From Protopterus annectens (Eukaryota > Chordata > Ceratodontiformes > Protopteridae): 64,000 nucleotides of DNA. Made by a program: the position numbers and the translations under genes. Below, in pieces: positions 1 to 9,822 of this stretch. The DNA is taken from assembly GCF_019279795.1 (NCBI RefSeq), contig NC_056737.1, forward strand, positions 39,931,075 through 39,995,074, given 5' to 3'. The notes beneath the pieces were generated by a model, which searched no databases, was not told where the DNA came from, and worked only from the letters and a program-made list of their open reading frames with translations. Numbering within the stretch: position 1 is the stretch's first letter; each line of letters opens with the position of its first letter.

Positions 1-960
1 CTTTTCAACAACAACAGAATCAAAGCCAGGTTAGTTCTGAAAGTGTTGGGAATTATGGCTGCGGCCATACCTCTGCTTCCATTAGCCAGATTCCACATGC
101 GGATCCTTCAATGGATGCTCTTTACTCAATGGTCATACCAGCAACTTCCAATGTCTCACACCATTATGATCACGCAAGCGTGCAAAAATCATCTCATGTG
201 GTGGATATCTTCCCCTCAGCTCTTGCTGGGAAGACCCTTTGTTCCACCCCCTCCGGTTGCTACTCTGACAACGGATGCCTCCCTGATCGGGTGGGGGGGG
301 CATTATCAGGGCAGGATGGTCCAGGGCACATTGCAACCAGACGAATGCCACTTGCACATAAATGTTCTGGAGATGAGAGCAGTGCTTTTAGCGTTGCAAG
401 CCCTTCAAGACTCTCTTCCCTTGGGAACGATTGCAATCCAGACAGACAATATGTCTGTAGTGTGGTACATCAACAAACAAGGCGGAACCAGATCATACCC
501 CCTGTGTCGAGAAGCACTCAGAGTGTGGCAATGGGCGATTTCTTCTCAGCGGTTTCTGATAGCAACGCACATCCCCGGGAAGTCCAATCAAATTGCGGAC
601 AAGTTGAGCAGAGCTATCCTCATGCCTCACGAGTGGTCTCTGAAAGACTCTGTTGTGAGAGAAATTTTTCTCAAGTGGGGTCAGCCTTGCTGCGATCTCT
701 TTGCTACTCCCCAAAACAGCAAGTGCAGAGAATATTTCACTCTATTCCCTTTACCAGGCCAACCCAGCAGAGACGCTCTAGTCCAAGTTTGGCCCCGGGA
801 CTTCTGTATGCATTTCCTCCTTCCCACTAATCTCTCAAGTGATACAGAAAGCTATCGCTCAGAAGGCCTCATTGATCCTCATTGCTCCTTACTGGCCTCG
901 ACAGGTGTGGTTCCCCTTTCTACATGAATTTCTATGGTAGCGACCGTGGCATCTGGACCT
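1..960 (+). pseudogene. DIRS-A RT-RNase H region, C-terminal part
   Basis: Carries the end of the reverse transcriptase connection and the RNase H domain that would degrade the RNA template. Visible RNase H blocks are TTDASLIGWGGH, INVLEMRAVLLALQ and QTDNMSVVWYINKQGGTRS, then HIPGKSNQIADKLSR. The downstream block CCDLFATPQNSKC is shared by all DIRS copies here. It belongs to the part of the polyprotein that has been compared with a Dam-type methylase in this order (established for the family, not shown here). The region is open to the left window edge. Treated as a fossil. Confidence 0.85.
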
Positions 961-1028
961 AGTTCCAGATCTTTTGATCCATCAGTCGGGTCAGTTACAT
1001 CGCTCCCTCCCTCTCTGAACCTCACTGC

Positions 1029-2081
1029 TTGGTTCCTCCAGTTCCAACCTTAGCCAGGCTTCCTCAATTATCTCACTCTGTTCGAGATATATTGATAGCT
1101 TCCCATAAATCTTCCACTCGGAAGATTTATTTGAGTAAGTGGAAACGCTTCACATATTGGGCTCAAGGAAGGGACATAGATCCTTTCACTGCTTCCATCC
1201 AAATAGTCCTTGATTTTCTAGCTGAACTCTTCCATGCAGGTTCATCTCCTCTACTCTTAAAGTTCAATTGGCAGCTATTTCTAACTTTCATGTGGGTATT
1301 TCTGAATCTGCCTTAATGTCCCACAAGCTTTGCAAAGCATTTTTGAAAGGAGTTTTTCTGCTCAGACCTCCTATAAGAAATCCTCCTTCTCCTTGGGACC
1401 TAAATTTAGTTCTTACTTCTTTGATTCTACCTCCTTTCGAACCTGCAGCATCCTGTTCTTTAAAACTACTATCATGGAAGACTCTCTTTCTGGTGGCTAT
1501 TACTTCAGCTAGAAGAGTTTCAGAGCTTCAAGCACTCAGCTGTCGACCTCCTTATCTATTGTTTCATAAGGACAGAGTATCCTTACGAACTAACCCGTCC
1601 TTTTTGCCTAAGGTGGTCTCGACGTCAAATCTAAATCAAAGCATTGACCTCCCTGTCTTTTTTCCAGAATATTCCAATAGGTCTGAACAAAAATTACACT
1701 GCCTGGATGTTCATCGTCAATTGAGGTACTACTTGGATAGAACAAAACAATTCAGAAAAATCTGATCAGCTGTTTGTCTCCTATGCGGAAAGCAGAAAGG
1801 GACTTTCAGTTTCAAAGGTATCATTATCCAGATGGCTAACATCTTTGATTTCCCTTGTATATGAAATTAGACACCAAAAACTGCCTAATAAACCTAAGGC
1901 CCATTCCACCAGAGCTTTGGCTACTTCTTTAGCCTTCCAAGACAGACTGCCTATTGACACCATTTGTGCAGCGGCTACTTGGGCTACTCCTCACACTTTC
2001 ATTTCTCATTATAAGTTGGACTTAGCTTCTAGGCATAGAGCTAACTTTGGTTCCACTGTTCTCAGGAGTCTGTTCCGTTAG
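1029..2081 (+). pseudogene. DIRS-A tyrosine recombinase region
   Basis: DIRS elements integrate a circular DNA intermediate with a tyrosine recombinase instead of a DDE integrase. The core-binding part is visible as STRKIYLSKWKRFTYWAQ, a motif repeated in every recombinase of this window. The catalytic part shows the first arginine block (ITSARRVSELQAL), the H-x-x-R block (AHSTRALATSLAF) and a final W/H and tyrosine block (ATWATPHTFISHYKLD). The region is split across frames and is a fossil. It follows the RT-RNase H region directly and precedes the internal complementary region. Confidence 0.85.
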
Positions 2082-2129
2082 GCCACCCGGGACAAAGTGC
2101 TAGGGACGCGGTCCCATCCAGCAAGAATG

Positions 2130-2214
2130 AAGGCGAGATAGACAACTTAACATATAGAAGTTATGTTCTTACCATAACGTTCCATGTTAGTTGTCTTCTT
2201 CTCGCCTTCTTCTT
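2130..2214 (+). repeat. DIRS-A internal complementary region
   Basis: The segment contains gaagttatgttcttaccata and flanking bases that are the reverse complement of the right end at 2540-2605. Its first part (ggcgagatagacaactta) should be the complement of the missing left end, by analogy with copies B, C, D and E. In the DIRS order such a region templates completion of the terminal repeats and mirrors the circle junction. Confidence 0.85.
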
Positions 2215-2414
2215 CCGTCCCACCCTCCTTCCCCCTGGCCTGGACAGACCTAGAGGAGTTGTGATTGTGACCTCTCTTTCTACCACCTCTTTCTTAGGCA
2301 TATGCTGTTGTGCATATTTCCTGGATCAGGATGTAGGTCACCCTTCTTTCTTCCTGTTGTTAGAGGTGGACTCTGTTAGAGTTATTCTGTTACTATTATA
2401 AGCTGGGGTTAGCT

Positions 2415-2605
2415 TACAAACGAGATCTGAGGTAACTCTCGCCTAGCATTGTGGGATATAAGGGGAGCCTCGAGCCGGTGGAACCAACTCTCGAGCTTTT
2501 AGAGTGGCCGAGTCGGAGCCGAGGTCGGCTCCGAACCCATCCAGCAAGAAGAAGGCGAGAAGAAGACAACTAACATGGAACGTTATGGTAAGAACATAAC
2601 TTCTA
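2415..2605 (+). repeat. DIRS-A right terminal inverted repeat
   Basis: It runs from about the agatctgaggt block to cataacttcta. It includes palindromic GC-rich motifs (gagtcggagccgaggtcggc) also present in the ends of DIRS-B and DIRS-D. The last 60 bases are complementary to 2150-2214. Confidence 0.85.
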
Positions 2606-3252
2606 TTTTTAGGATAGGGGCTACCTATATGACTACGCATGTTGTCTATCTTGCTTATTGTATTGTCTGTAAAGCATTTTATGTTGGGAAAACTGATAGA
2701 AATTTGAGGGATAGAATTAGTGAATACGCTGTGCCTCTACCACCAATGCCGTCTCTAAACAAGTGATCAGTACTAACACGCACCTTCAGGTTCATGGTTA
2801 TTGACAAAGTTTATCCCAGCATTAGAGGTGGTGACATCAGGAATCTAACCGAAACCAGGGAGGTTAGGTGGATGATAAGACTGAGAGCTGATCATGGTAG
2901 TGGGCTTAACGAGAAAGTCTCACTTAGACCCATTCTGAAGCGATGTAGTCTTAGGAGTTAAGACTTTTTTTATATTTTTTGCTTATTTTTGTTTTTATAT
3001 TTTTGTCTCTGTGTTTGTTTTATGACATTAATGTTTTTCAGCATGTTGAATTTCTCCCTGTATGCATTTTTTTCTGTATGCAGTTTCTGTAGATATGTGT
3101 ACAGTTTTACACAAGCTGGGATTTTATTGTATCTTTCTCTAACTATAACCCTTAGCCTGTGGTTAGTTGCTTAGTAACTGAATTGCCTACAAGTAAAGGT
3201 TGCTCTTCTCTCTGTGTATATGGTCTGATGAAGCAAAAGTGAAAACACTTGC
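2606..3252 (+). mobile_element. PLE-1 upstream unit: 3' fragment of a Penelope-like element
   Basis: Matches the 3' part of the longer PLE-1 copy (18641-19256) closely: GIY-YIG nuclease end, 3' untranslated region and the start of the pseudo-LTR. It lies in the same orientation just upstream of the next unit, giving the partial tandem arrangement known for PLEs. The GIY-YIG block reads ...CKAFYVGKTDRNLRDRIS; the frame is then lost. It is bounded on the left by DIRS-A and on the right by inserted PLE-2; beyond PLE-2 the pseudo-LTR resumes at 6997. Confidence 0.85.
3225..3252 (+). ncRNA. Hammerhead-ribozyme-like core in PLE-1, split by PLE-2
   Basis: Reads CTGATGA, a short stem-loop (AGCAAAAGT) and GAAA at 3241-3244, the core order of type I hammerheads described in PLE pseudo-LTRs. 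Stem II is only about two base pairs, so activity is uncertain. The 17-bp target duplication of PLE-2 (3236-3252 and 6980-6996) overlaps this core. Confidence 0.6.
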
Positions 3253-3301
3253 AAATCCAAACCGGCTTTAGGTACACTAGGGTGCCCAAAAACATACACA
3301 G

Positions 3302-3581
3302 CAACAAGAATAAAAATAAGGCACCGAAGTTACACACTGGAGACTAGCCACAGTACTTTATTACAAAGGAGAACAATAGGTGAGCACTTTCGCAACTTAG
3401 TGTTGCTTCATCAGACAATGTTAATACAGGTAATACTTGATTAAATACTTAAACAATCAGTATGACCTCAAAACTTAAAGCAATATTACCAAGTAAAGCT
3501 GTTAACACAATATCTAAAACAGACTTTAAAACTCTGCAATCATAGAACATGTGCCCATGTCTATAATAAAACCATACATAG
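3302..3581 (-). repeat. Inverted pseudo-LTR copy at the 5' end of PLE-2
   Basis: Reverse complement of about 6708-6978 over roughly 275 bases with few differences by eye. It contains the hammerhead motif in reverse (3388-3414). Inverted partial terminal copies at the 5' end are a known PLE structure. The 49 bases outside it (3253-3301) are absent from the 3' end. Confidence 0.9.
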
Positions 3582-4036
3582 TCTCTGAATACAGAGACTA
3601 GTAGGATACCTAATACTGAAACACAGCTTTCCACTTCCGGTTTTCGCGCTAACAACTCGAGCGAAACCATGGCAGTACCACAAATTAATCAAGAACGCGC
3701 TATTACTGTTTTTTCTGCTCCTAGGCTTGCATCTTTTGCCTCAGTGGTGAATGGAGATACATCCACATTGAATGCAGATAAAAATCTGAAGACAGAAGAG
3801 TGAAGGAATGCCAATAATACAGGTAAGTCTCCAATAGATAATATACAAGTCAACGCTACAGATACTAGCGTTTTTTTAGACAATTCGAAAGTGGGAGATT
3901 TCACCTTAAAAACAGCTCTCCCATTCAGAGCCCGAGTCAAAAGCAACCCGACTATGGGGAAGATAACAAGGGAACATCAAATGGACAGAACTGTACACTC
4001 CTCGAAGAAAAGGAGGATATAGAGACAAACCTTATA

Positions 4037-6316
4037 GTGAACATTTCTTCCTTTATTTTGACCAAGGAACAAAGCAGTTTGCTTAATAAGGGTTTGTCCT
4101 TCATTCCTGCCAAAAAGGCAGATTTAACAGAAATGATCACAGATTTGAAATTACTTGGCAGGAATTTATCTTTAAAATGTATATTTCCAAGCAATACTGA
4201 TGCAAATATTAATATATACAAGAAACCTAGTACTTGTATACCTCCTACTCCTCCAGGTATACAAAGATTTCTTGATATTTGTGAACATGCTTTCAAAGAA
4301 GCACATGCCCCAGGTATGAATGGTTGCACTTTTCACAGTTTAAATGTAGAAGAATATAGGGCTCTAAATGAGTTACAGAACCTGCATTCCCTTGTTATAA
4401 AACAAGCTGACAAAGGGGGTAAAATTGTATTAATGGATAAAGATCTGTATATTAACCAGATGAAGGTCTTGTTACTAGATACTTGTACTTATCAAGCGCT
4501 GACGAAAATAGCTGTAACTGCCATTATTGATAAAGTGGCCTTTCTAGTGTTTGATTTACTAATTACAGGATTAATTGACGAATCCCTATTTAATTATTTT
4601 TCAGTACAGAAACCTTTAATTCCAAAAATATATGGACTACCTAAAATCCATAAACACCCCACCGTCCCTCCTTTGCGTCCCATCGTATCAGGAGCAGGAT
4701 GGTGCACTGAGCCCCTATCTATTTATGTAGAAGGTATCTTACATGAGTTTTTAGATGGTTGTTACACAGTTCTTAGAAATACAAAAATGTTTCTACAGTG
4801 GCTGCATGATAGGATGGAAACTATTACTTATGATGAAGAATTTGTATTTCTTACTATGGATATTGAATCTCTTTTTACGAGTATTCCAAATGCATGGGGA
4901 ATTGAAAAAATAAGGGAATTCCTTAACATAGATAAGAAGCTTACCACAAATAAGATTTTGCTGGTTTGTGCATTATTAGAGATTATACTTAAAAATAACG
5001 TGGTCATTTTTCAAGATCAATTTTTTCTACAGCAGATTGGCGTGGCTATGGGCACCTCGTGCGCAAATAGCTACGCCATTTTTTCATTGGTACGATGGGA
5101 AGAACAATATATTTTGTCAGCCTTGAATCCTTTCTTTGACTATATCCTTTGGTATGTACGTTTTGTAGATGATGTCTTTGTCCTGTGGAGAGGGCATGGT
5201 TGGAATATTAGCAATTTTATTGACTATTTGCATAGTACTACAGATTTCTTGAAATTTACTTTTACTTTTTCTGATACATGCATTGATTTTTTGGATGTGA
5301 GTGTTACTCAAACTGATTTGAAGCAGCTAAGAACTAGTATTTATCATAAACCTACAAGAACTAATGCCTGTCTCCACAAGTCAAGCATGCATCCGAGACA
5401 CATACCTAGGAATGTCCTTAAAGGACAAGTATATAGGACCTTACGTTTGCACAACAGCGATGAAGAGGCTGCAATTGCTTTGAACAAATTACAAACTGAA
5501 TTTAAAACAAGAGGTTACTGTAGTTCAGCAATTACGAATGTGATAGCAGATGCATGGAAATTTAGATCCACAAGGTGTAAACCGTATATGAGCCCTTATG
5601 ATATTGATATAAGAACATCTCATGATACAGTTATTGACAGAAATAAGTTTAGAGTAGTTTTTCGATTTGCAAGTGATATAAATAAGTATACAAAAATTAT
5701 TAAAAAGAATTGGCATTTATTACAGGAAATACCAGGCCTTGTTTCTACGATTGGTGCTACCCCAAATTTTAGTTTTAAAAACAATGTGTCATTGAAACAA
5801 CATCTCTGTATTAAAGAATATCAGCCTCTTAGAAATAATTTTTGTAGTAGACAAGATACCTTTCCTTGTAGGAATTGTGCAACTTGCCAATATATTTACA
5901 CTAAAAATAAGTATATCCATCCTGTGAAATGTTTTAAACTGTGTACGAAGAATTGCTATGATTGTAAGAGTGTTGATGTTATTTGTTTTTGTTTCTGTCA
6001 AGTATGTCATGCCTACTATGTTGGCAAGACAAACAGGAGCTTTAAAGATAGAATGTTAGAACATGTAAGGGATATACGGAACCAGAAGCAATCCAGTGCT
6101 CTAGCTAACCATGTCTTGAATACGGACAGTACTCATTGTTTTAAATTCTTAATTTTACAACAAATAGTAAGGACAAATAGAGGTGGGGATATAGAGAATC
6201 ACACTGAAGAATTAGAACAAAAATGGATTATTAAGTTAAATGCGGATAAGTATCCTGGTTTGAATGGTTGCACCTCATTAGTTCCTTGCCTCAAGGCAAG
6301 GCACCTTAAACATTAA
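4037..6316 (+). CDS. PLE-2 reverse transcriptase with GIY-YIG endonuclease
   Basis: A 759-codon open frame. The N-terminal block LLNKGLSFIPAK and the QADKGGKIVLMDKDLY block are typical of PLE reverse transcriptases. RT motifs follow: PLIPKIYGLPKIHK, motif A FLTMDIESLFTSIPN, motif B GVAMGTSCAN and motif C YVRFVDDVFVLW with the catalytic aspartates. A cysteine cluster (FPCRNCATC, then CTKNC and CQVC) forms the linker. The GIY-YIG domain reads AYYVGKTNRSFKDRMLEHVR with the catalytic tyrosine and arginine, and ends in RGGDIENHTEELEQKWI. ATG 4037 is the first in this frame but is probably not the native start, since PLE proteins begin further upstream (ATG 3669 opens MAVPQINQERAITVF in another stretch). 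Activity is not shown. Confidence 0.9.
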   Translation: MNISSFILTKEQSSLLNKGLSFIPAKKADLTEMITDLKLLGRNLSLKCIFPSNTDANINIYKKPSTCIPPTPPGIQRFLDICEHAFKEAHAPGMNGCTFHSLNVEEYRALNELQNLHSLVIKQADKGGKIVLMDKDLYINQMKVLLLDTCTYQALTKIAVTAIIDKVAFLVFDLLITGLIDESLFNYFSVQKPLIPKIYGLPKIHKHPTVPPLRPIVSGAGWCTEPLSIYVEGILHEFLDGCYTVLRNTKMFLQWLHDRMETITYDEEFVFLTMDIESLFTSIPNAWGIEKIREFLNIDKKLTTNKILLVCALLEIILKNNVVIFQDQFFLQQIGVAMGTSCANSYAIFSLVRWEEQYILSALNPFFDYILWYVRFVDDVFVLWRGHGWNISNFIDYLHSTTDFLKFTFTFSDTCIDFLDVSVTQTDLKQLRTSIYHKPTRTNACLHKSSMHPRHIPRNVLKGQVYRTLRLHNSDEEAAIALNKLQTEFKTRGYCSSAITNVIADAWKFRSTRCKPYMSPYDIDIRTSHDTVIDRNKFRVVFRFASDINKYTKIIKKNWHLLQEIPGLVSTIGATPNFSFKNNVSLKQHLCIKEYQPLRNNFCSRQDTFPCRNCATCQYIYTKNKYIHPVKCFKLCTKNCYDCKSVDVICFCFCQVCHAYYVGKTNRSFKDRMLEHVRDIRNQKQSSALANHVLNTDSTHCFKFLILQQIVRTNRGGDIENHTEELEQKWIIKLNADKYPGLNGCTSLVPCLKARHLKH

Positions 6317-6339
6317 TCATAAGTTTTGTTTTAATGTTT

Positions 6340-6640
6340 ATTAATTGTGTATTATTAGAGATTATACTTAAAAATAACGTGGTCATTTTTCAAGATTAAT
6401 TTGATCGAGGGTTTGACGAGTGGAATGATAAACTAACACAATGCCTGGTATGGAATGACAACCCTCCGATGCTATTCAGTGACAGTACTGCTATGGAAAT
6501 GAGTGGCAGAGCTAATTTAGATGTAGAACAGTTTGTTCAAGCCATCAGGTATATAACTAGTGTGTTATTCTGTTGTTTTGTTTTTCATTTGGATTTTGCT
6601 TTTCCAATGTCATATTTGTGTGTCTGTCTTAAGGTTTTAT
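6340..6640 (+). repeat. Scrambled segment in PLE-2: pieces of its own RT and of PLE-1
   Basis: Three pieces are fused. About 6350-6398 repeats PLE-2's own RT sequence at 4972-5020. About 6403-6548 repeats PLE-1 coding sequence at 7217-7362. About 6556-6633 repeats the PLE-1 5' region at 7036-7113. The last two are in reversed order relative to their source. After 6640 the PLE-2 3' region resumes. Confidence 0.8.
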
Positions 6641-6707
6641 ATGTTGTAATTTATGTATGTTTGTATTTTTAACATTTATATATGTATTTATAACCGCCAT
6701 GAAGGGC

Positions 6708-6979
6708 ATTTATGGTTTTATTATAGACATGGACACATGTTCTATGATTGCAGAGTTTTAAAGTCTGTTTTAGATATTGTGTTAACAGCTTTACTTGGTA
6801 ATATTGCTTTAAGTTTTGAGGTCATACTGATTAAGTATTTAATCAAGTATTACCTGTATTAACATTGTCTGATGAAGCAACACTAAGTTGCGAAAGCGCT
6901 CACCTATTGTTCTCCTTGTAATAAAGTACTGTGGCTAGTCTCCAGTGTGTAACTTCGGTGCCTTATTTTTATTCTTGTT
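6708..6979 (+). repeat. PLE-2 3' pseudo-LTR
   Basis: Inverted partner of 3302-3581. It carries the hammerhead motif and ends at the right target duplication (6980-6996). Confidence 0.88.
6867..6903 (+). ncRNA. Hammerhead ribozyme motif in PLE-2
   Basis: CTGATGA (6869-6875) is followed by a five-pair stem II (GCAAC-ACTAA-GTTGC) and GAAA (6892-6895), then the self-complementary GCGC that makes the very short helix III of PLE hammerheads. All invariant core bases I can check are present. PLE hammerheads are known to work best as dimers because of the short helix III. This is the best-formed copy in the window. Confidence 0.8.
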
Positions 6980-6996
6980 AAAGTGAAAACACTTGC

Positions 6997-8752
6997 CTGT
7001 TTTATTTGTTTGGTAATAAAACAAGTTTTTATCTTCAACTAGTGTGTTATTCTGTTAGTTGTTTTGTTTTTCATTTGGATTTTGCTTTTCCAATGTCATA
7101 TTTGTGTGTCTGTGCACATTTCTTCAGTTTCTACTCATTTGTGTTTGCACAGCCTTTGAGCATGGCTGAAGGATTCACTGCTGGTGTAGATTTGAACTAC
7201 AGCTCTCAGAATGCAATACGAGGGTTTGATGAGTGGAATGATAAACTAACACAATGCCTGGTATGGAATGACAACCCTCCGATGCTATTCAGTGACAGTA
7301 CTGCTATGGAAATGAGTGGCAGAGCTAATTTAGATGTAGAACAGTTTGTTCAAGCCATCAACGATGATGAGCACAATATTCTAAAGCTTAAATGCTTCCA
7401 GACTCAATGCCAGCATTTTGAGGCATGTTTGGACAAGAAAGTTGTACCTAGAGGCTTGAGAATACTGAAAATGCCAACATATGGTGACCAGTACCCTGAG
7501 CTGCTTTCAAGATGGCAGAATAATTTGGAGGTGAGCTACAGTTATTTAAAGTTACTAATTGACTTTTTTAAACCTGAGGAGGATGCATTAGTGCAGACAA
7601 TTAATACACAACAGACTGAGTTATATAAGCGTTTTCCAGAAAGTATGGTAGACTCCGTCATAGATAAACTTGTAGATACTGCACTTTTATATGAAAGGAA
7701 CTTGTTACAACAGAAAAGTTTGAAAATGGATAGGGACACTAGAGACTTCAAACTGGGCAATGTTTTCACTTGGCCCAGAAGTAGCAGTGGCCAATGGAAT
7801 GACTCAGTTATAAGCACTGGGCATAGATATAACAACAACAGGAATGTTGAGTCACGTACAGATGCAGCAGGGCACCCAAATAGTAACAGCACTACACCTG
7901 CACCCAGCAGTTCTTTGAACCCTTGCAGTGCTATTCTTCATAGAGAACTTGATAATACTATAACTGGCAGTTGTACTGATACTTGTCCAGGAGTATCCGA
8001 GCCCAATGAAATTAATGGAGCAAATGGGTTACAGGGTGGAATAACCCTTGTCCTGGGGAATGATGTTTGGAGGAAAATTCCTAATAATCAGAACATTAGC
8101 TTGGATGGCAGAAATGCCGAGTCCAGCAGCAACTCCATTTGCTTCCCTTTACCCATTGCCAAGGCATAGTGGCCCAGCAGATACAGGTCACAGAGCAGAG
8201 GGAGAACAAAATGGAAACTACCAGTAGAGCAGAGTATGAACCAGTTACTGAAAAAGATGTGAAGGGACACAGCAACTTAAATGTGTGGTATTTGTCTCAG
8301 AGATCCCTCACTCCCACTGAGCTGAGTGTATTAGGTAGAGGTCTCTCTTTTATACCCACACAGCACAGTGGCTTGATTGACAATATTTTAGACATTAAAA
8401 TGTTTGCAAGAAATGTGTCACAACCAGTACGAATTCTGTGAGTATGAACATGTTTAAGAAACCTAGCTTATGTATACTTACCCCGCACCCTCTGTTGGAA
8501 GCCTTTGTTAAGCTTATTGTAAATTATTTGCATGAAGCTTTTAGTAATAACAGAGGTAGCTATTGTACTAATTTAACGTCTATGGAGAAATTGGCATTGA
8601 AAGCACTGTGTGATGGACGACACTATAGCCATCAGGCCAGTTGACAAAGGCGGCTTCATTGTAGTTATGGATGGGCATGACTATGTTTGATCTATGAAAG
8701 AGATGTTGGGCAACAGTGAACATTATAATGTTGTTACTAAAAGTGATATACA
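6997..8752 (+). mobile_element. PLE-1 main copy, left part
   Basis: Begins with the rest of the pseudo-LTR, after the split hammerhead, then a leader and the N-terminal coding region. The conserved block VLGRGLSFIPTQHSG and the DKGG block (VDKGGFIVVMDGHDY, near 8640) place it upstream of the RT domain. It breaks off at 8752, where DIRS-B begins, and resumes at about 17054 with the next RT blocks. Frames change more than once after 8160, so this copy is inactive. Confidence 0.88.
7162..8169 (+). CDS. PLE-1 N-terminal coding region
   Basis: A 335-codon open stretch from ATG 7162 (MAEGFTAGVDLNYSS). The same frame is open upstream to 7006, but the leader there is pseudo-LTR sequence, so I prefer 7162. 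It has an acidic, Leu/Gln-rich first half and a low-complexity Asn/Ser/Thr/Pro-rich second half (NSNSTTPAPSSSLNPC). No catalytic domain is visible. It should be the N-terminal extension of the PLE protein that precedes the RT. Part of it (7217-7362) is duplicated inside PLE-2. It ends before the RT blocks, so it is a fragment of the original ORF. Confidence 0.7.
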   Translation: MAEGFTAGVDLNYSSQNAIRGFDEWNDKLTQCLVWNDNPPMLFSDSTAMEMSGRANLDVEQFVQAINDDEHNILKLKCFQTQCQHFEACLDKKVVPRGLRILKMPTYGDQYPELLSRWQNNLEVSYSYLKLLIDFFKPEEDALVQTINTQQTELYKRFPESMVDSVIDKLVDTALLYERNLLQQKSLKMDRDTRDFKLGNVFTWPRSSSGQWNDSVISTGHRYNNNRNVESRTDAAGHPNSNSTTPAPSSSLNPCSAILHRELDNTITGSCTDTCPGVSEPNEINGANGLQGGITLVLGNDVWRKIPNNQNISLDGRNAESSSNSICFPLPIAKA

Positions 8753-8935
8753 ATGTGAAGTTGTTCAATCTCGCTGTTTGTTCTTACACGTGGGTACGGA
8801 GCCGATCCATCGGCTCCAAGTCGGCTGCTTTCCAAGCTCAAGATCTTTCAGTAGCTTGAGGCACAGCACCTATCCCATGATGCCCTCTGACTAACCCTCG
8901 TATCGAGTTTGCCGCTGCAACGGATCACAAGTCTT
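8753..8935 (+). repeat. DIRS-B left terminal inverted repeat
   Basis: Reverse complement of about 16855-17030. It includes the palindromic ggagccgatccatcggctcc and the block around gatctttcagtagcttgag. Confidence 0.88.
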
Positions 8936-9283
8936 CAGTGTGCTCGAGCCAGTGAAAGTTTATTAAGAAGCTTTTCTACAGCCAAGTTTACTTTTTTTTT
9001 TTTTAGGGCTTTGCCCTTTTCAGTGTGTTTATTGGAGCGTGTTGCTCTGGGCCTTGCTCTCTTCAGTTGGTTTCATCCTTCACTATAGTTGTGCAGGAAT
9101 CTAAATTTCTTCCTATCCCTTTTTGACTAGTTTGTTAATTGTTGTTGCTTATTATTGGATTGTACTGTTGTACTTATATTATCAGGGCTCTGATAATTGT
9201 CTTTCTTGGTGTTTCTATTTTTTGTGTTTGGATAGTACTATTGTACTGGAAATTACCAGGGATCTGTTAATTGTACTTACTTT
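8936..9283 (+). other. DIRS-B leader
   Basis: Untranslated stretch between the left repeat and gag. It contains a T-tract near 8991-9004 and an imperfect direct repeat of about 44 bases (about 9157-9200 and 9232-9275) built on attgtactgttgtactt and tctgataattgt-like blocks. Confidence 0.5.
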
Positions 9284-9822
9284 ATGGACATAATGGCTGA
9301 CCAAAAGCAAAAGTCCGGATTTAAAAGATGTGACTGTGGCCAAAAAATGTCAATAACAGATAACCACTTTTCCTGTGTTTATTGTTTGCGACCTGTCCAT
9401 TTGCAGGAGGATTGCTCCATCTGCCACTCTTTTAGTGGCAGAGTTCTGTTAGAGAGACGTAGGAAACTTATTGATCAAGGTCTCTTAACACCTGAATTTC
9501 AGGAAGCTTTGGACAAGTCAGACCAGACCTCCAAGTCTTCGAAAGGGTCGAAGTCATCTCTGGTGTCCTCAGAACCTATGTCTTCGGCTCCGAGCACCTC
9601 TGTTAAGGTTCGGTCACCTGTTCCTAGGTCTTCGGAACCGTGTGCTGAACCGATCATTCGGAGCCAACCTTTGGTTTTGGAGCCAGTATCAGAGACTTTA
9701 AAATCTCCAGTACCTAGATCTGTAGCTTCTTCGACCTGATCTTTAAGGATGTCAGATATTGATGTGGACCGTGTGGTGCAGAGGCTCTTGGAGAACCCGG
9801 CATTGGCTAAACTACTCTCGGC

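Larger units (their letters stand above)
1..2605 (+). mobile_element. DIRS-A: right part of a DIRS retrotransposon
   Basis: Seen: the end of an RT-RNase H region, a tyrosine recombinase region, an internal complementary region and a right terminal inverted repeat, in the order expected for the DIRS order of retrotransposons. The left part lies outside the window. The right boundary at about 2605 follows from the internal complementary region (2130-2214), whose sequence is the complement of the element's outer edge. It is followed directly by PLE sequence matching the PLE copy near 18641, so DIRS-A sits inside a PLE. It is a fossil with several breaks. It is closest to DIRS-B and DIRS-D by its ends. 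Confidence 0.9.
3253..6979 (+). mobile_element. PLE-2: long Penelope-like retroelement inserted in PLE-1
   Basis: Seen: a 17-bp direct duplication aaagtgaaaacacttgc at 3236-3252 and 6980-6996 flanks the element. In order it has an A/C-rich outer tail (3253-3301), an inverted copy of the pseudo-LTR (3302-3581), an N-terminal coding stretch from ATG 3669, a 759-codon RT plus GIY-YIG reading frame (4037-6316), a scrambled segment (about 6340-6640) and the 3' pseudo-LTR with a hammerhead motif (to 6979). Retroelements of this order copy themselves with an RT related to telomerase and nick targets with the GIY-YIG domain. It looks close to full length with one interruption in the N-terminal part. 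Confidence 0.9.

Noticed and set aside
5117-6010. Minus-strand ORFs inside PLE-2
   Set aside because: Antisense shadows of the 759-codon RT/GIY-YIG frame.
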